In this document: in pieces, positions 1 through 12,886 of the stretch
How the letters are laid out: each line of letters opens with the position of its first letter
Numbering within the stretch: position 1 is the first letter of the stretch
Source: Artocarpus heterophyllus
Taxonomy: Eukaryota > Streptophyta > Magnoliopsida > Rosales > Moraceae
NCBI GenBank assembly: GCA_025403435.1
Contig: CM046352.1
Span: 2,020,893-2,084,892, forward strand
Reading direction: 5' to 3'
Length of the DNA: 64,000 nt
Program-made: the position numbers and the translations under genes
The notes under the pieces: model-generated
What the model was told of the DNA's origin: nothing
Databases searched by the model: none
What the model saw: the letters and a program-made list of their open reading frames with translations, nothing else

Positions 1-384
1 AATGAAAGGGTTATGAGGTTTGGAAAGAAAAGCAAGTTAAGTCCAAGATTCATCGATCCTTATGAAGTTGTTAAACGAATAGGCAAAGTAGCTTATCAGC
101 TGAAGTTGCCATTTGGAATGTCCGCAATGCACGATGTATTTCATGTCTCCATGCTAAAGAAGTATGTTCCGGACCCTACGCATGTGATTGAGCCACAAGT
201 GATCGAGATACGAGAAGACTTAAGTTACGAAGAAAAGCCAATGAAGATACTCGATCGGAAAACCAAGACCTTAAGGAACAAAGAAATTCCATTGGTTAAG
301 GTATTATGGCGAAATCAACAAGTCAAAGAAGCCACATGGGAACGTGAAGATGACATGAAAGCTATGTATCCACATTTATTCTAA
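1..384 (+). CDS. Ty3/gypsy polyprotein, C-terminal end (integrase tail and chromodomain), partial
   Basis: The reading frame is open from the first base of the window and ends at TAA 382-384, so only the last 127 codons are visible. The first part (VMRFGKKSKLSPRFIDPYEV) is the conserved integrase C-terminal segment of plant Ty3/gypsy pol, and VFHVSMLKKYVPD follows it. The last 50 residues (ILDRK...VKVLWRNQ...EATWE) are a chromodomain-like tail, which targets chromovirus integrases to chromatin. A purine-rich tract (about 408-417) and an LTR beginning TGTAACACCC follow within 40 bases, so this is the 3' end of an element inserted in + orientation. No stop or frameshift is seen here. Assignment to a chromovirus (Tekay/Del-like) is family knowledge plus inference from the long LTR; the rest of the element lies outside the window. 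Confidence 0.9.
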   Translation, partial: NERVMRFGKKSKLSPRFIDPYEVVKRIGKVAYQLKLPFGMSAMHDVFHVSMLKKYVPDPTHVIEPQVIEIREDLSYEEKPMKILDRKTKTLRNKEIPLVKVLWRNQQVKEATWEREDDMKAMYPHLF

Positions 385-670
385 GTTTCGAGGATGAAAC
401 TTTTATAAGGTGGGGAGAATTGTAACACCCACCTATTTTTATGTAACAGACCACGTTAAGTTAGTAACGATGTTAAGGAATTTTATTAATAATTATGTTA
501 TATGTTATGAGATATGATTTAAATGTTACTAACTTTTTATGTCAAGTTTTATGACAGGTGATGACCGCTTGGTATCGTTGTGCTCAAATGTTCATGTGAA
601 TTATTTGATGTATGTTTAATTATGATTCATGATGAATTGAATGTTTTAATGTTTGGTATTTAAGGTCAGT

Positions 671-797
671 TCGATAGGCCAAACTTTTAAGATCGACAGG
701 CTGAACAGTCTGCCCAAGACCGGCAGACTGAAGAAATCCATCGGCAGGCCAAACTTGGTGAAACCGGCAGGCCAAAGAGGAAAATCGACAGGCCGAA
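671..797 (+). repeat. GGCAGGCC-type motif array inside the LTR
   Basis: About six imperfect copies of a motif close to TCGGCAGGCC(G/A)AAC, with variants TCGATAGGCC, TCGACAGGCT and CCGGCAGACT, spaced 15-30 bases apart. They contrast sharply with the AT-rich surroundings. The same motif appears inverted at 2896-3095 and again at 57432-57580. Confidence 0.7.
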
Positions 798-2895
798 CAC
801 GGCTGACGAGCAGTCAGCAGAAATCTCTCCAAAAATTATGGCTGAGTTAATTACGTTAATTGGATGATTTAATGTGATTAATTGGCATAATAATAGAATG
901 TTTTATTCAGTTAAGGAAATTAAAGGGTTTGACTTTGCATTGATTTATGTTATTTTAAATGGTTTCCCATTTTAAGAGGGCAAAATATGATAAGATGTGA
1001 TGATTTGTTTGACTTTCTTTTTTTCTTCTCTCCTTCCTCACGCTTCGGGCTGTCAAGCAGTCAGAATTTTCTGACTTAATGAAGGGCAATGAATTTCATG
1101 ATGATTGTTACGTTAAAAAATTTTAACGTTTTCTTTCCTCATATTTTTCTCTCAACTTCTCACTCTTCTCTCCTTCATTTCTAAGATGTTTCTCATTCAT
1201 TTCTCATTTCCTCTCTTCCTCTTCTCTTCTCCATGCATTTCACTTCCTTCTCTTTCAAAAATTTTCTGCAAGAAAATTTAAAGATAAGTCATATTTCCTC
1301 GGTTAAAATCAAGGATTTTGAGAAGAAGTTTCAAGGTAAGAATTTAGTTTTTTCTAGTGTTTTTGAAAAGAAACTCTACTCCTCAATTCGTCTACAATAT
1401 TCTTCTTTAGGTATTGTATTTGTTTTGAATTTTTAATATGATATGCATGTATGTGTTATGAAATGTTTCTTCAAGTTTCATGTTATTTCGGTGTTTTTAT
1501 GATGAAATATGAATTTTCTATCTTCTACCCCTCATAGTACAATATTATTGTTTAATCTTGATGCATGAAAAAAGTAATGTTATTTAAGGGGTAAATGAAA
1601 GATGTTTTTCATGAAAGTTAACAAGTATGTGTATGTCTATGTTTTGAAGAGTATATTTTATGTTACGAGATTTTCTATGAGAAAACTGTTTTAATAAATG
1701 TTATTTCTGGATTTTGTTTATGAAATGTTATGTATGTTTAAATGATTTTATGATAATGAAATAACTGTATGCATGATAATATGGTGTTTGTATGAATTTT
1801 AAAAATGTATGTATTTTAAATTTTTAGAAAACGTTTTTCAAAAGGATTTGCATGTGTTGATGAAAATATTTAAGGAAGCATGTTATGAATAGTATTTTTA
1901 GGTGATGATAATGTTATATTTTCTCAATGATGATTATGATTATAATATGAGATGAATGTATATATGAATGAATGTTATACATATAAATGATATATGAAAG
2001 AATGATATGTGAATGAATGCTTTATGATAAGTGTTAATTTTATTTTTTTTTAATGAATAAATGGCATAAACACTCTAAGAAGCGAGCACATCGAGACTGC
2101 GGCGTCATCACCAAAAGTATACTAGGGTTAAGTAAGCTAGCGTTAAAGTAAGTACATTCTCACCTGTAACATGACACATTTTTACAAGATTTTATGGATA
2201 TTTTTCTCAAGAATTTCAATGAAAGATTTTCATGATTTTAAGTGATGCATGATGATTATGGCATGTTTCAAAGTATGAAAATTATGTATATATGTATCAC
2301 CTAATAAGTGTTGCACAACAATGTTATGAAATGAAATGTTATGATGTCATGTTTGGTTTTGGATTAGTTACCATTTTCCTCTCATGACGGCGCGCCTATG
2401 ATGATGTTTATGGTGCAACACTTGGGCCCTTAAGATAAAATGGAATAAGTTTTTAAATGATGAACGCAATGAAAGATATGTTCTATGAAATTGTGCTTAA
2501 GGCACTTTTATGATATGATGACAATGACAATGATGATGATGATGCTTATGAAAAGTTTTAATTTGTGAGAATTATATGTACTTACTAAGCATTAGCTTAA
2601 TAATGTTTTATGTCATGTTGCAGATAAGGGTAAGAAAGTCTCGGATTAGGCGGAAGACATGGAAAGGCGTGTAAGCACTAAGCACCATGAATTGTAACCG
2701 GAAGCACGTCAAGAAGAACGTTTTTTATGTTTTTAATCAAGTTATATATTTTGAACATATTTTTATGTTAAGTTTTAAGAATACTTATACTGTGGTTTTA
2801 TAAGTTATTTTATCATTTTTAATGAATTATGAACTTCCGTAATAATTTATGAAAAGTTGGTTTGTTTTAAAATTAAGTTTCTCTCAAAGATTCTG

Positions 2896-3095
2896 GCTCG
2901 GTCGGCCTGTCGAACATCCTTGGTCGGTCTGCCGAAGTCTGAAGGTTCGGCCTGCCAATAATGTTTTCGGCCTGCTGAACGAAGTTGAGATTTTTAAGCC
3001 AGTTTGTAAAGCCTCTGTCGGCCTGCTGGTTGAAGGAACTCTGGCCTGCCGATCAGGTTTGGCCTGTCGAAGTCGCAAGTTCGGCCTACCAAACT
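2896..3095 (-). repeat. Inverted GGCAGGCC-type motif array near the LTR 3' end
   Basis: Repeated GGCCTGTCGAAC, GGTCTGCCGAA, GGCCTGCCAA, GGCCTGCTGAAC and similar motifs, the reverse complement of those at 671-797. The two arrays in one LTR could pair in a transcript, with about 2.1 kb between them. Confidence 0.7.
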
Positions 3096-3444
3096 GTGGG
3101 AGTAAGTAAATTTTAAATGATGTGATGATTAAAGAGATATGATGTGATGTTTTTTTATGATATATAATTGTACAACTTGGTTTGTTTATTTTAATAAAGT
3201 TCATGATCAATTTAAAGTATAATTGAATTAATTACTCTATGGAATGTGTTAAGCAATGTTATTTAACAATGTTAAGTTATAAAAAAAAGAAATGAATGAA
3301 TGGATCTTGGATAAGTATGTTTTGTTATATTCACAATTTAAAGTATTGTATAAGTTTTGGACTTATGTTTATGATTAAAGTTTTAACAAATACGAACGTA
3401 AGAATGTAACGACATCTGTGATGTTCGAGCTAAGGGGCATTACA

Positions 3445-6400
3445 CTATGTATATGAAGTGTAAAGTTTGTGTTTTTAGATTATTTATAATTGGTTTTTCA
3501 TTTTGGCAGTGCTTTTTTTTTGGGGATTTTGAAAAGTAACTTTAAGAAAAATTGATTTTGAGCAAATGATATTTTTTTTTTTGCAGTTTTTTGACGTAAA
3601 AAAACATATTTTTTAGGCATGAAAACTGCTTCAGTTTTTTTTCTTTTCACTCTGTTGAGGTTCCTCGCCTCGTTATAGTTATTTTTGTCTTTTTGACCCC
3701 AGCGAATCTGAAAAAAAAAAAAAAAAAAAACTTCAAACCCAAACAGAAGAAGAATAAGAAGAAGAAGAAAATCAGAGTTGATCGGACATAGGGGGGTTTG
3801 GTTAAATGACTCAAAGAAGAAGTGTTTTTGGGAAGTAAACTAAAAAGCCTTATAATTGGATAAATAACCTTAATGTCATGTCATCAAGGAGGGCAAAAAA
3901 AAAAAAAAATTGCCAGCTAGGTAGCCCAGCTCAACAAAAAAATTGAAATAAAAAAAATAAGGAAGAAAATTGAAAAAAGACCCAATTCACATGCCTGATT
4001 GGAACATGATTAACCACCATCCAAAATTTATTCTCATAGTTCACTGCTACCATCCAAAGCACCAATGACCACAACAACTGGCCACGTCCAACACATGGCC
4101 AAATTGGGTGCCTCTGAACCATTGCAGATCGTTTGGGCCTAGATTTTCTATAATGAACTTATGCATAATGCTCGTGTTTTGATTTCTTCGACACCCTGTA
4201 GTCGTAGTGCTCCTCACTCCTTAACACGAGATCTAGTCTTAGAGGCTGTTCAATATACAAAACAAATTTTATAAAAATTGAAAACAAATTTAAAAAACAA
4301 TTAAAACATAATTAGCACCAAAGAATAATAATAAAAAGATAGCCCCATTCCACGTATATCAGAAGGAGATCTTACGAGATAATGCAAACACCATCATAGA
4401 TGAAAAGCAAAGAACCAAATTAGATGCACTTATTGCAGATAAAGAAAACTAACAACAGTAGTTTTAGCCTTCCTTCATATCACCCCAACAGCCAAATATG
4501 TAACTTTTACACAGGTTATTTGGTTTCACTAATCATTAACTCTCTTTATTTGTTTCTTTCTTAATGGCTTTGTTTCATATCTTTTTTTTTTCAAGGTTAA
4601 GATATTCTGGACTACCTTTTATTGTGGGATGACTAGAGTTGCTTTGGCATATTATGGTTGCACTGAACTCTTTCAAGTATCCTCTTCAAATACAGAATTC
4701 AAGTCATTCCACAAATAGACCCAAATAAAAAAAATGATAGGCCCATTATATGCAAATCATAAAGGCCCCGACACTCAAATAAAAAAAAATGAGATACATA
4801 TTTTCTGTTTTAAGGTTTCTGTTTGATTTGCCTTCGTAATAATTCTAAAAACAATCTGAATCATAAATGTAAAACACAAAAACAACAATTGGTAGCATAA
4901 CTAATGCAATGGTCATATTATTTTTTAGCTACGATTATGAAAAAATTGGTCTAGCATGAAAACTGCTATTTCGGAGGACTATCATCAACTTTGCCGAAAA
5001 GAAGAAATGTTGAAGGCTAGAATCCTATCAATAATCAAGAGCATAAATAAAAGGCATATTAGAAAACATAAAAGCAGTAATAAATAGATAACAAGAATCC
5101 CAAAAAGTCATTCAAAAAATTCAGAATTTCAATAGAAAAAATATAAGGAAAAAAACCAACAATAGTAGGAACAAACCTTGAAAAGCAAGAAAAAAAAGTT
5201 CAGAACTGAACTAACCATTATTTGATAGCTAGCAACCAAAGCATGAATTCCAAAATGCCTTCGGGTCTTCAAGCAATTTCAAATGGCTTCTGACTTGTGG
5301 GTAGAAGAAGTGAAAGAGAAGAAAGTTAAGGATTTGTGGAAGAGATAGACAGCAGAAAAGAATCAGACGGCAAACAGAGTTTTGTATCAAGTTCCCTCAA
5401 ATAATATTTTGAATAAAAAATCAAGATTGAGCTTTTAAGAGAAGGAAAACCAATAGTTGGGAATGCAGTGAATTTCTAATTTCTTTAGCTTGCTATTTTC
5501 CTTTTTTTAGTATTGGAGTGAAATAGAGGACTTCTCTCATTTTTTTTATACACTTGGTGTAGTATAAGATCAGACTTTTGACTTTTACCACTAACCTAGT
5601 AACTTTTGATTTATGCATAGAATGAGGACATCAAGTAGGAAGTATCCACACTTTTATTTAAGATTAACATTGTTTATTTTTTATTGTTTCTAAGAGGAGA
5701 AGAATTCATTTCTGCCCTGAAATGACAAAAACACTGTCTTTATCTTTTTCTTCCCCTTTCTTTTTTTTAATGGATATTATGGACCCAAAGCTAATTTTAA
5801 TATTTCATTATCTCTTTGCAAATCTAAGAAGTATGTTTTTATTTTCCTATAATCGGCCTCCAGTTTAGGACCAAAATGTTGTTGGGGGGGGGGGGCAGAG
5901 GGGGGGAGAGAAAAGCTTAGCTAACTTAGTACAACTTGGCTGGTGTAACACAGTAAATGGTGCATGTGATTGAGGAATCCTTATAAGTTCAATGAAATTA
6001 ATTGAGTACATTATTATAGTTCTTTTTATGGTTGACTTATTACTTATAACCACGACTCTCAGGAGATTGTTGAAGATCATGATCAGCAATGAAATGGTGT
6101 ACATATTTACCAAAAATTACTAATTGCTAATAATTTTAAGTAATTTTGCATGTTTAAAATCGTCTCCACAAGTATGATGCTTTAAATTGGTGCATCTTTG
6201 GGTACCAAGGGATTGAATCCTATGTCACATTTCCATATTCCAATTTGCAATTTAGAATATGCACCCACTCTTTGCAACCAATCCACAATCCACTTATTGG
6301 GTCAATCTTTATAAACACAAATTCAAATTATGGTGTCCATAACATAACAAAAAACATCACCTTCAAAGGCATAACAAAATAAATAAATGTAATCCAAGAA

Positions 6401-7640
6401 AATGAGCACAATTTATTTCAAATTTTGAGTCAGGCGTTGAAGTTGAAAGCATTTACATAGATAAGTTTCTGAAATGTGCGAGTCTGCAAAAACAATTTTG
6501 ACATTCCAAGCTTCAATTCAACATTCCCATTCAACAATATTGAAATGAATTATGCATAACACTCTTAATTTTTAAAAACCATAGACTAAGAGAGAGGAAT
6601 ATGTGTAAGTCATATGCTTTTGGATCCTATATAAATTGCAATCAAATAGTTCATATCTATAAGCCACCAAATTAATATATGTAGGAAACAAAATTTAAAT
6701 TTGAACCAACTATAGTAGTTGAACTAAAATTTGAATATACCCTCTAGTTTTCCAACCAAAACAGATACAACCATCATTTTTCCAATCCACTGGGTAGACT
6801 TCTTTAAGCATTCAATGTTTCTTGGTTTGTTCTTCAATTATTTGATTTCTTGATAAAGATAGCATGGCACGTGTCATATCATAATTGGTTAAGCAAAAAA
6901 TCCCCCAACTGAACAAGCTATAGTAAGTAGATTGGTTGGGCCAGCGATGGTGAAGGACGCAAAAGACACAGGGAAGGTGTACATCTCCTTCTGTTTTTCA
7001 ACAACCCACTTGCTATTATTCGGCCTTGGTTTGAAGACAATTGTTGGTGGTGCATGCTAATCGCTACTAGTTTACAATTTTTAAATCTAAATTTAGCGAG
7101 CCTGAGCCTATCAAGCGAATGTATTAAAAATTTCTACTGTAAATTTGTCAACGGCATGACTATGCATTTATAATTTGCTGCGCATGATACAAAATTAATC
7201 CAACTTACAAATCAAACAATTAAAAGTTAAAAATTAAAGCAAAGTTCCTACAAGTAGTGAAAAACGACAAAAACTACTATAAAAGATCCCATATTTTAAC
7301 AAATGAAAATACTTCAATGATTGAACTTGGCATATAAAATAACAGAATTCTAGTATTAGTATAATATAAATAATCACAATCCAAGTATTTGTCACCTTTC
7401 CTCTATCAGATTTAGGTCAGTCCACCTAAAGTATGGGGCTTATGCTTGTATAGACCCTAATGAAATTCCCATGCTGTTCACTTTTTTTTCTTTCTAATTC
7501 TCATTTTTGAAGAATAGTTCAAATTCAAAATTATGAACCAATTAGACATGCAGAACAAAAACATATATAAACTTTTACCAAAGAAAACTTTGCCCTTCAA
7601 AAATTAAATTGTTCTGCTCTATTTAACGACTTCAATTGAG
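3445..7640. other. Intergenic, no gene recognised
   Basis: AT-rich sequence with no supportable coding region. It holds an A-run at about 3709-3730, a second at 3896-3909, and a G-run at 5885-5895. The short open frames here have no recognisable domain and no coding character. Confidence 0.6.
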
Positions 7641-8430
7641 AAGAGGAAGCTATTATAAGGCTTCAAAAACCTTGAATTTTGACGAGTAGAAGGTTCGAAT
7701 CGAAAATCCCATCAGAATTCCAATCCTGAAAACTGACCTTGCACTCTTTCTAGGGCTTTTTAACTATCAAAATACTCCATAAATCACAACCAATAGCAGA
7801 CAACAAAGGAAACCAACCAAAGATATACTAACCTTGTAGCACAGGTGACTGACAAATGGCGAACGGACGGATGAGGTGGGGCGCATCGCGGACAACGGCA
7901 ACGACCGTGGATGACAGCCGTAGATTGGCCGGAGAAGGAGAGGAAAGGGTTGGGGGTTTTTGGCAGAGGAGAGGGAAGGTGGGTCAAAATGGATCAGACT
8001 CTTTCTGCGTTTTGTTGCTCTTGGACGAGAAGGAAGAGAAGATGTGGAGTGTTTTGTGAATTCTTCTTCTGGGAAGGCCACAGAGCGGGAGAACAAAACG
8101 ATATATGGAGGGAAAGCTGAGATGGATAAATAAGGGCCAAATAAAACACATGTCATCAGCTTTTTGGTGCCAAAAAAAAGAGGTTATTTCTCCAATTAAG
8201 TTTCTTGGTGGACTCCTTTATCAAATTTTCGTCGGAACGGTAGCTTGAAGTTGATTGGAAATGGCGTTGGTAGGAGAACGAACATGTCTTCAACATATAG
8301 TGATCACTTGAAAAGAAGAAGAAGAAGAAGACGACGAAGGAAAAGAAGAAGATCGCAGTGGAGAGAGAAATGGTGGAGGGCGTCACTGGAAAGAGGTCGC
8401 CAAAGATGGTGAGGGGAGAAGGAAATGGTT
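7641..8430 (-). other. GC-richer island; possible 5' exon of an unidentified transcript
   Basis: This stretch is clearly richer in G+C than its flanks. Read on the minus strand it is a CT-rich leader followed by a GC-rich stretch that ends in a splice-donor-like CAAG|GTTAGT near 7832, as in many plant first exons. A 129-codon minus frame (7767-8156) covers it, but its translation is low-complexity Pro/Ser/Arg with no family resemblance and runs past the putative donor. I do not recognise a gene; it may be a non-coding first exon or part of a transposon. Confidence 0.25.
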
Positions 8431-9052
8431 TTGCGGGTGGGAATACGATTTGTTTTTTTAAAGGGTTTTTTGTTTTGTGTTAATTTTGTTTAGTTTAGTT
8501 TTTACAAAAATGTAAAAAAAATATATTATCCTTTTAAAATAAAGTATTATTTTACTAAAATACCCTTAAAAATTACTCCCGCACACGATACATGGTCAAA
8601 AATTGACTTCTGTCAACCAATTCAGTTTTTTTTATTCCTTTTCTCGAGTTTGGGACCAATTGAAAAAAAAAAAAAAAAAAAAAAACCAATAAGCAACCAT
8701 TTAAATAGCTCGAAGGCCACCGAACATTTTACTCAAACGTTGATCACACTCGAGCGTTTTCCAAGCGATGTAAGCAGTCCTTCACGAGAAAGAAACTAAA
8801 CAAAGCTAGAGTAATGTATAGGCACTGAGCCTATTTAGCAAAAGGACATGAATTCAGAATTTTTATGCTATGTATTATATACAATTAAACAGACAGGAAT
8901 CAGAAGACAGTACAATCAGTCAAATTGCTGCACATTATTGCTCAGCCTTCCACTAAACGTTGTCATAACACAGAATTTAGGACCATATGGCCCAGATATC
9001 AATGCCTGAATTTGGATTATTCTTGGCGACCGTTGGCTTGAATTTGGGCTTG

Positions 9053-9165
9053 AACTAGTCTTGATCCATATGGCCGTGAAGGGTTTAGGTTGTTTTTACT
9101 CAAGTGGGCCTTACGAAGCCCAAATTGTGGGTCTACTAAATGGGGCTAGAAGTATCCTATTTTGG
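9053..9165 (+). repeat. Direct repeat, copy 1
   Basis: About 110 bases beginning AACTAGTCTTGATCCA and including AAGCCCAAATTGT and AGAAGT.TCCTA recur at 9575-9685 with roughly 80 percent identity by eye. The copies are 522 bases apart. Confidence 0.6.
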
Positions 9166-9574
9166 ATTAGGAGGATTTTCGTAAATGCAAGGCTTATATT
9201 TTATAAACGTCACACATATTTATTTATGACAAAACTTAACATATACTATAAATAATAATATGGCATAAATAAACACAACTTTTAAAAGTATAACATAACA
9301 TGTAATTTTCTATTTAGATTATTCTTGCCATGCTTGGTACACATTGAGGAGCTTCACAGATATACCACCTTTTTAGATTGTGGATTGAAATATGCCACAT
9401 GGAAAAAAATTCTTTAAAAAAATGCCACAAGCCACTTTTTTTTTATAATTTTACTCTTATATTGATTTTTGTGAGTGGCATATAGTATAAAAGTTTTTTT
9501 ATAAGTGATAAAAGTCAATCTACTGTTTAATAACATGGCATTGGGCATAAATATCTGCATAAATTAGGCTTAAA

Positions 9575-9685
9575 AACTAGTCTTGATCCACATGGCCGAG
9601 AAGGGTTTGACTTGATCCTATTCAGGAGAGCCTTGACAAGCCCAAATTGTATGTCCACTAAATGGGCCTAGAAGTGTCCTAAATG
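9575..9685 (+). repeat. Direct repeat, copy 2
   Basis: Second copy of the 9053-9165 sequence, same orientation, sharing CATGGCC, GAAGGGTTT and GCCCAAATTGT blocks in the same order. Confidence 0.6.
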
Positions 9686-10748
9686 TCAACTAGTAATCCA
9701 GAAAGATGGCCCTTGAAAAGAAGGCCACGCCTGTGTCTTACAAGTACAGTCTTTGTCTAGATATTTCCTATCAAATGGATCCATGTCAATTATCATACAC
9801 CTTGGACAAACATGGCATGCAAATGGGGTCCATTAAACAATATAGGTCAGCATCAAAGCGGTTAAGAATGCTCAATTTTGTTTGGTGCCTAATCAATAAT
9901 CATCATTTTTCTTGAAATCAAGTCAATGATGTGGGCAATAATGCTTTTATCTACAGATACATAGATTTTTGTTTATATTATATATCTTTATATTATATAT
10001 ATTTATATTGTAGCATCTCTCAAATAGAAACGTCCAAAACCGCCTTGCAATTTTTTAGCTCCTTGTGTGACATATATTGTAATTGTCATCTTGGGTTAAT
10101 GCATATGTAATTTTGGACTCTTATATCTTAATCATTTGTTTATGTACTACTCAATATAACAACTTCAATGCAGAAGAGATTCTTAGCCAGACATGGGTTC
10201 TGAAAAGGGTGCTCTTTACCATGCCTAAAAGATTGGGCTTTTTGTCAAATTGAGTAAGGTACAAAAGAAAAGTGGAGCATTCCAAATTACTTCGGTAAAC
10301 TAGTTAAGAAAAAGTTGGTTTTTGCCGTATCTGTTTTATACAAAATCTCATTTGTATCATAACCGAAAAACACCATAATAATTCAAATTTTATGAGATAT
10401 AATATTATAGCAAAATTGATTCGAATTGCAAACATCACTGAAGAATATCTTGTGGGAGGTGGATTGTGTTGTAATTTGGGTTTAGGCTGGGTAATGTCAC
10501 TTGATTGAAAAGTTTAATTTATGGGGTGTTTAATTGTTTGTGGTAGCATAGCACATAGGCATATTGGCCACGTTTATAATGTGAATAAATCATTACTCCT
10601 AAAAAACAAGTAGAATGAGAATTAATCAAAACTTTCCAGTGATGCAAAGAGACAGAACGAGACACTGTTGAGTATGGACCAATCAAAATGAGGAAATATC
10701 ACAGGCAAGAAGTTGAGAAACTTGACAGCTTTGAGCTGGATTTGGACC

Positions 10749-10805
10749 ATATATACATACACACACACATATACATACACATATACATACATACATATAT
10801 ATATA
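10749..10805. repeat. CA/TA microsatellite
   Basis: Interrupted (CA)n, (ATAC)n and (TA)n tract of about 57 bases. Confidence 0.85.
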
Positions 10806-11328
10806 AGCGTAACATGGAGATTTATTTGCATGCATAATTGAATCCTTAAAGTTATTTATATAGCTTAAATGTAGATTATGACAAGGATTTAGGATATTTA
10901 CAAGATTCCCTAATCACTAATTAGCTTGTCATAACATTGTCAAACAGAGTGTTATTTCTGGATAAAACAATTTAACAACGACATTGACTAAGTGGATGCA
11001 AAACCAATCATACTGCTGACATTACAAAAATAAAAATAAAAATAAAAATAAAAAGCGCCGATCATGGTTTTACTACAAGTGCCTAAACTTTCACGTGGAT
11101 GCTTACCGTAGGATTACCCTATTAGTCTTTCCACTCCTCCCTTCCCACCAAGAAAAACTTCCTTGCACGCGAAGGATAATTTTGTGGCTGCGGAAGCGGA
11201 AGGATATTATTTTTAACAATACTCTTAAATCACTTCAAAATCATACCAAATACAAAAAGATAATAATTTAATAGATATTTTATAAAAATCTAACGATTTT
11301 GAATGTGTCCTAAGGATAGAATATTTTT

Positions 11329-11510
11329 AAGATGTTTGGTATGATGATGAGAACTGTTTTTAAGGTGTTTGACATGATGATTAGTACTGTTTTTATTGTA
11401 GCTTATGAGAGTTTTATATTGTAGCAATTTTTTTTTACTGTAACATGTAGAGTTTTATATTGTTCATAACTAAGATAATAATTTTAACTGCTCCATGCTA
11501 AACACCTTAT
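11329..11510. mobile_element. Degenerate Tourist-like MITE (family 1)
   Basis: The left end AGATGTTTGG and the right end CTAAACACCTTA form the imperfect terminal inverted repeat of this family. The interior carries the family hallmark, a repeated block like TGTAGC.TATGAGAGTTTTA followed by an AATTTTTTT tract. An internal AAGGTGTTTGACATGATGA repeats the left end, suggesting nested or duplicated copies. Confidence 0.5.
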
Positions 11511-12886
11511 TTGTTTTACCCTACCATAAAATTCTCTGCGAATTCAATTTACATAATAAAACTTTTGATTCACTTGCTATTCAATTAAATTAGTAAATAA
11601 GTTGTCCATATGGGGAATAAATGAACCAGAAGCCTTAAGATGTAGACAAAAGAGAAAGATTCGCTAAGCTGGATTATAGGCTAAATATCTTTTTGAATAT
11701 TGCCAACAGACTAAACATTTCATTGCTGACAAAAATTCATGCTGTTGGCAGGGATTTTTCAATGTTAAATGCAGATGAAGAATAATAAAGGTCCGACTTT
11801 ATTAAAATCCAAGAAAAAAAATAGTCTTGCAATCCGAGAAAAAAAATAGTCAATTCAAAAGGTCTAATCTTATTAATAATTCAAAGAAACACTGATAAGT
11901 ATCCGGTAGCTAACAATATTAATGTTCTGATTGGTACACGTAAAAAGTGAAAGAAAATAAGATATTAGAATAATTTTAAATTAGAAATTGATATAATGAA
12001 ATATTTGATAGAAGAGAGATTAAAATAGGAAAAAAAATAGGTAAAAGAAATGATATATGAGTCTTATTAAAATTGATCAATTTAAATATGAATAGATTTT
12101 GTAAGAGAAAAATTTGACAACAATACAAAAAAATGAAGTTATCAAGTTGTCTTTTTTTATCAAAATTCCAACAAGAAAATTTAAACATCAAATTAAAAAA
12201 ATAGCTAAACAATATTTAAATAAAATGATAATTATATTAATAATAATTTTTCTATTTTTTTAGTCTTACAATATCACAAAAAAGAAAAATAAAATAATTT
12301 TTCTCTACTTTCACATACCAAACAAATACAAAAAATTCTAAATCTTTTCTTCCCAAGATATTTTTTTTTCCTTCGCAGTTTTTTCTTCACCTTAATTTTC
12401 TTTCCTTCTTACAAAAGGAGCAAGGAGGAAAGTGACTTCTAAAAAGGTCCAATACTAAACACGCACTCCTTTTGCGCCACTTTACTCATTCTCTACTCAA
12501 ACTCTATAAAAATGTATGCTTTGACAAAATTGAGATTACTTTTGAAAGCAGCCACCCACCTCTCCACACTTTATCACCCTCCACACAAAACAAGAAAACC
12601 AGCCAATCCCACTTGTAGAAAATGTGGGCCCACTTTTCTTAAATTTTTTTTCTCACCCTTTCCACCACTTTAATGAGCCACTCTCAAATGTACAAGGACA
12701 ATATGTAAATGAACATGACCCCAAATAAAAGAAAATAAAATGAAAGGAAAAATAAAAGAATTAGCCCCTTGGCTCTAATCCTCATATTGCAATGTTCAAT
12801 GACTCAATTATTGTGTTTTTACGTATAAAACAAACAAATATAAAACTAAATAACAACTGAAAAATAATTAACGGCTGTGATTTAAA

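Larger units (their letters stand above)
421..3444 (+). mobile_element. 3' LTR of the Ty3/gypsy chromovirus (about 3.0 kb)
   Basis: It begins TGTAACACCC directly after the pol stop and polypurine tract, and ends GGGGCATTACA at 3444, giving the TG...CA termini of an LTR. The interior is very AT-rich and full of ATGA/TGAT-type simple sequence. It also carries two GC-rich arrays of a GGCAGGCC-type motif in opposite orientation (671-797 and 2896-3095). No real gene is inside; the short open frames over the GC-rich arrays are by-products of the repeats. The 5' partner and target-site duplication are outside the window, so the right boundary rests on the TG/CA ends alone. Confidence 0.8.
8431..12886. 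other. Intergenic, repeats only
   Basis: No gene seen. It contains an A-run (about 8665-8685), a direct duplication (9053-9165 and 9575-9685), a CA/TA microsatellite (10749-10805), an AAAAT microsatellite (about 11028-11054) and a degenerate MITE (11329-11510). The last 1.3 kb is AT-rich and lies downstream of the receptor kinase gene, whose 3' UTR probably starts at 12886 and runs toward lower coordinates. Confidence 0.6.

Noticed and set aside
7683..7712. GGTTCGAATC sequence resembling a tRNA T-loop
   Set aside because: No matching acceptor, D or anticodon stems could be placed upstream, so it is not a tRNA.
7767..8156. 129-codon minus frame
   Set aside because: No family resemblance, runs across a likely splice donor, and is low-complexity; reported only as a possible 5' exon region.
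10622..10831. Tyr/Val-rich minus frame
   Set aside because: It is a translation of the CA/TA microsatellite.
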